Assembly: GCA_021795255.1 (NCBI GenBank)
Contig: JAJYPQ010000320.1
Coordinates: forward strand, 1 to 5,286
Origin: Pseudomonadota bacterium
Lineage (GTDB): Bacteria; Pseudomonadota; Gammaproteobacteria; Acidiferrobacterales; Acidiferrobacteraceae
Direction: 5' to 3'
DNA length: 5,286 nt
Shown here: positions 5,091 through 5,286 of the stretch, piece by piece
Position numbering within the stretch: the stretch's first letter is position 1
How the letters are laid out: every line of letters begins with the position of its first letter
The notes under the pieces: generated by a model
Database searches by the model: none
Told to the model about the DNA's origin: nothing
What the model saw: only the letters and a program-made list of their open reading frames with translations
Position numbers and translations under genes: made by a program

Positions 5091-5286
5091 AGCCGATCCA
5101 AAGTGTGTGGCTAGGCCATAGCGCCCGCGAGCCGACGGAGCAAGCAGTTGGTGAATGACGGCCAAGGTCACCCAAGCGTGCACCGGCTCTCGTACATGGT
5201 CGCCCCCTGTTTGCCAAGCCCTCACGTTATGACGGTAAGAAGGTGAAGATTGCAGCCATACATCCGGACTTTGGTGAGGCTTATGC
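5091..5286. other. Tail after luxR without an assigned gene; open frame at the right edge
   Basis: No terminator with a T-run and no RNA gene is visible after luxR. On the plus strand, the frame starting at 5159 stays open to the window edge. Its last part, from about 5222, reads SRYDGKKVKIAAIHPDFGE, which has a protein-like composition. No ATG lies in this frame before the edge; a GTG at 5243 would give a start of MKIAAIHPDFGE but has no good ribosome-binding site. It could be a partial gene, a decayed gene or chance. An ATG in another frame at 5283, preceded by GAGG, could also begin a gene outside the window. Confidence 0.25.

Noticed and set aside
1..5286. tRNA, rRNA, CRISPR array
   Set aside because: No cloverleaf, rRNA-like segment or regularly spaced repeat set was recognised on either strand.

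Overview
The window carries a compact LuxI/LuxR quorum-sensing module in its right half and part of a dTDP-sugar biosynthesis operon in its left half. A possible insertion-sequence edge lies at the extreme left. The moderately high GC, the closely packed genes and the LuxI/LuxR/RsaM trio suggest a beta- or gammaproteobacterium. The species cannot be fixed from the sequence alone; an environmental or acidophilic gammaproteobacterium is only a guess.

Right half (about 3161-5090). A LuxR-type regulator (4380-5090, +) diverges from an RsaM/DUF4902-like gene (3818-4243, -), which is followed 81 bp later by a LuxI-type acyl-homoserine lactone (AHL) synthase (3161-3736, -). The 136-bp luxR/rsaM intergenic region holds a near-consensus sigma70 promoter for luxR. 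On the opposite strand it holds a lux-box-like element and a -10 hexamer for rsaM. A matching lux-box-like element precedes luxI, and its distance to its own -10 hexamer is identical (31.5 bp from box centre). The luxI ribosome-binding site lies in one arm of a perfect 10-bp inverted repeat. The predicted AHL-dependent start point falls inside the other arm, so the site should be masked only in read-through mRNA.

Left half (about 40-3016, all -). rmlB (dTDP-glucose 4,6-dehydratase) overlaps rmlA (glucose-1-phosphate thymidylyltransferase) by ATGA. A left-handed beta-helix acyltransferase gene follows after about 150 bp. No rmlC or rmlD is present. RmlA has an unusual tail of about 34 residues that ends in a two-copy 15-bp tandem repeat. 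The acyltransferase has a second, apparently cut-short hexapeptide block that ends just before what may be the start of a transposase gene running off the left edge (1-40, -).

Together, the AHL circuit would make and sense the signal, with the RsaM-like protein as a damper. The adjoining genes make an activated deoxysugar for surface polysaccharide. A half-match to the lux-box elements upstream of rmlB hints that the sugar genes could be linked to quorum sensing, but this is inference. The last 196 bp (5091-5286) contain no firm gene, only an open frame reaching the right edge.
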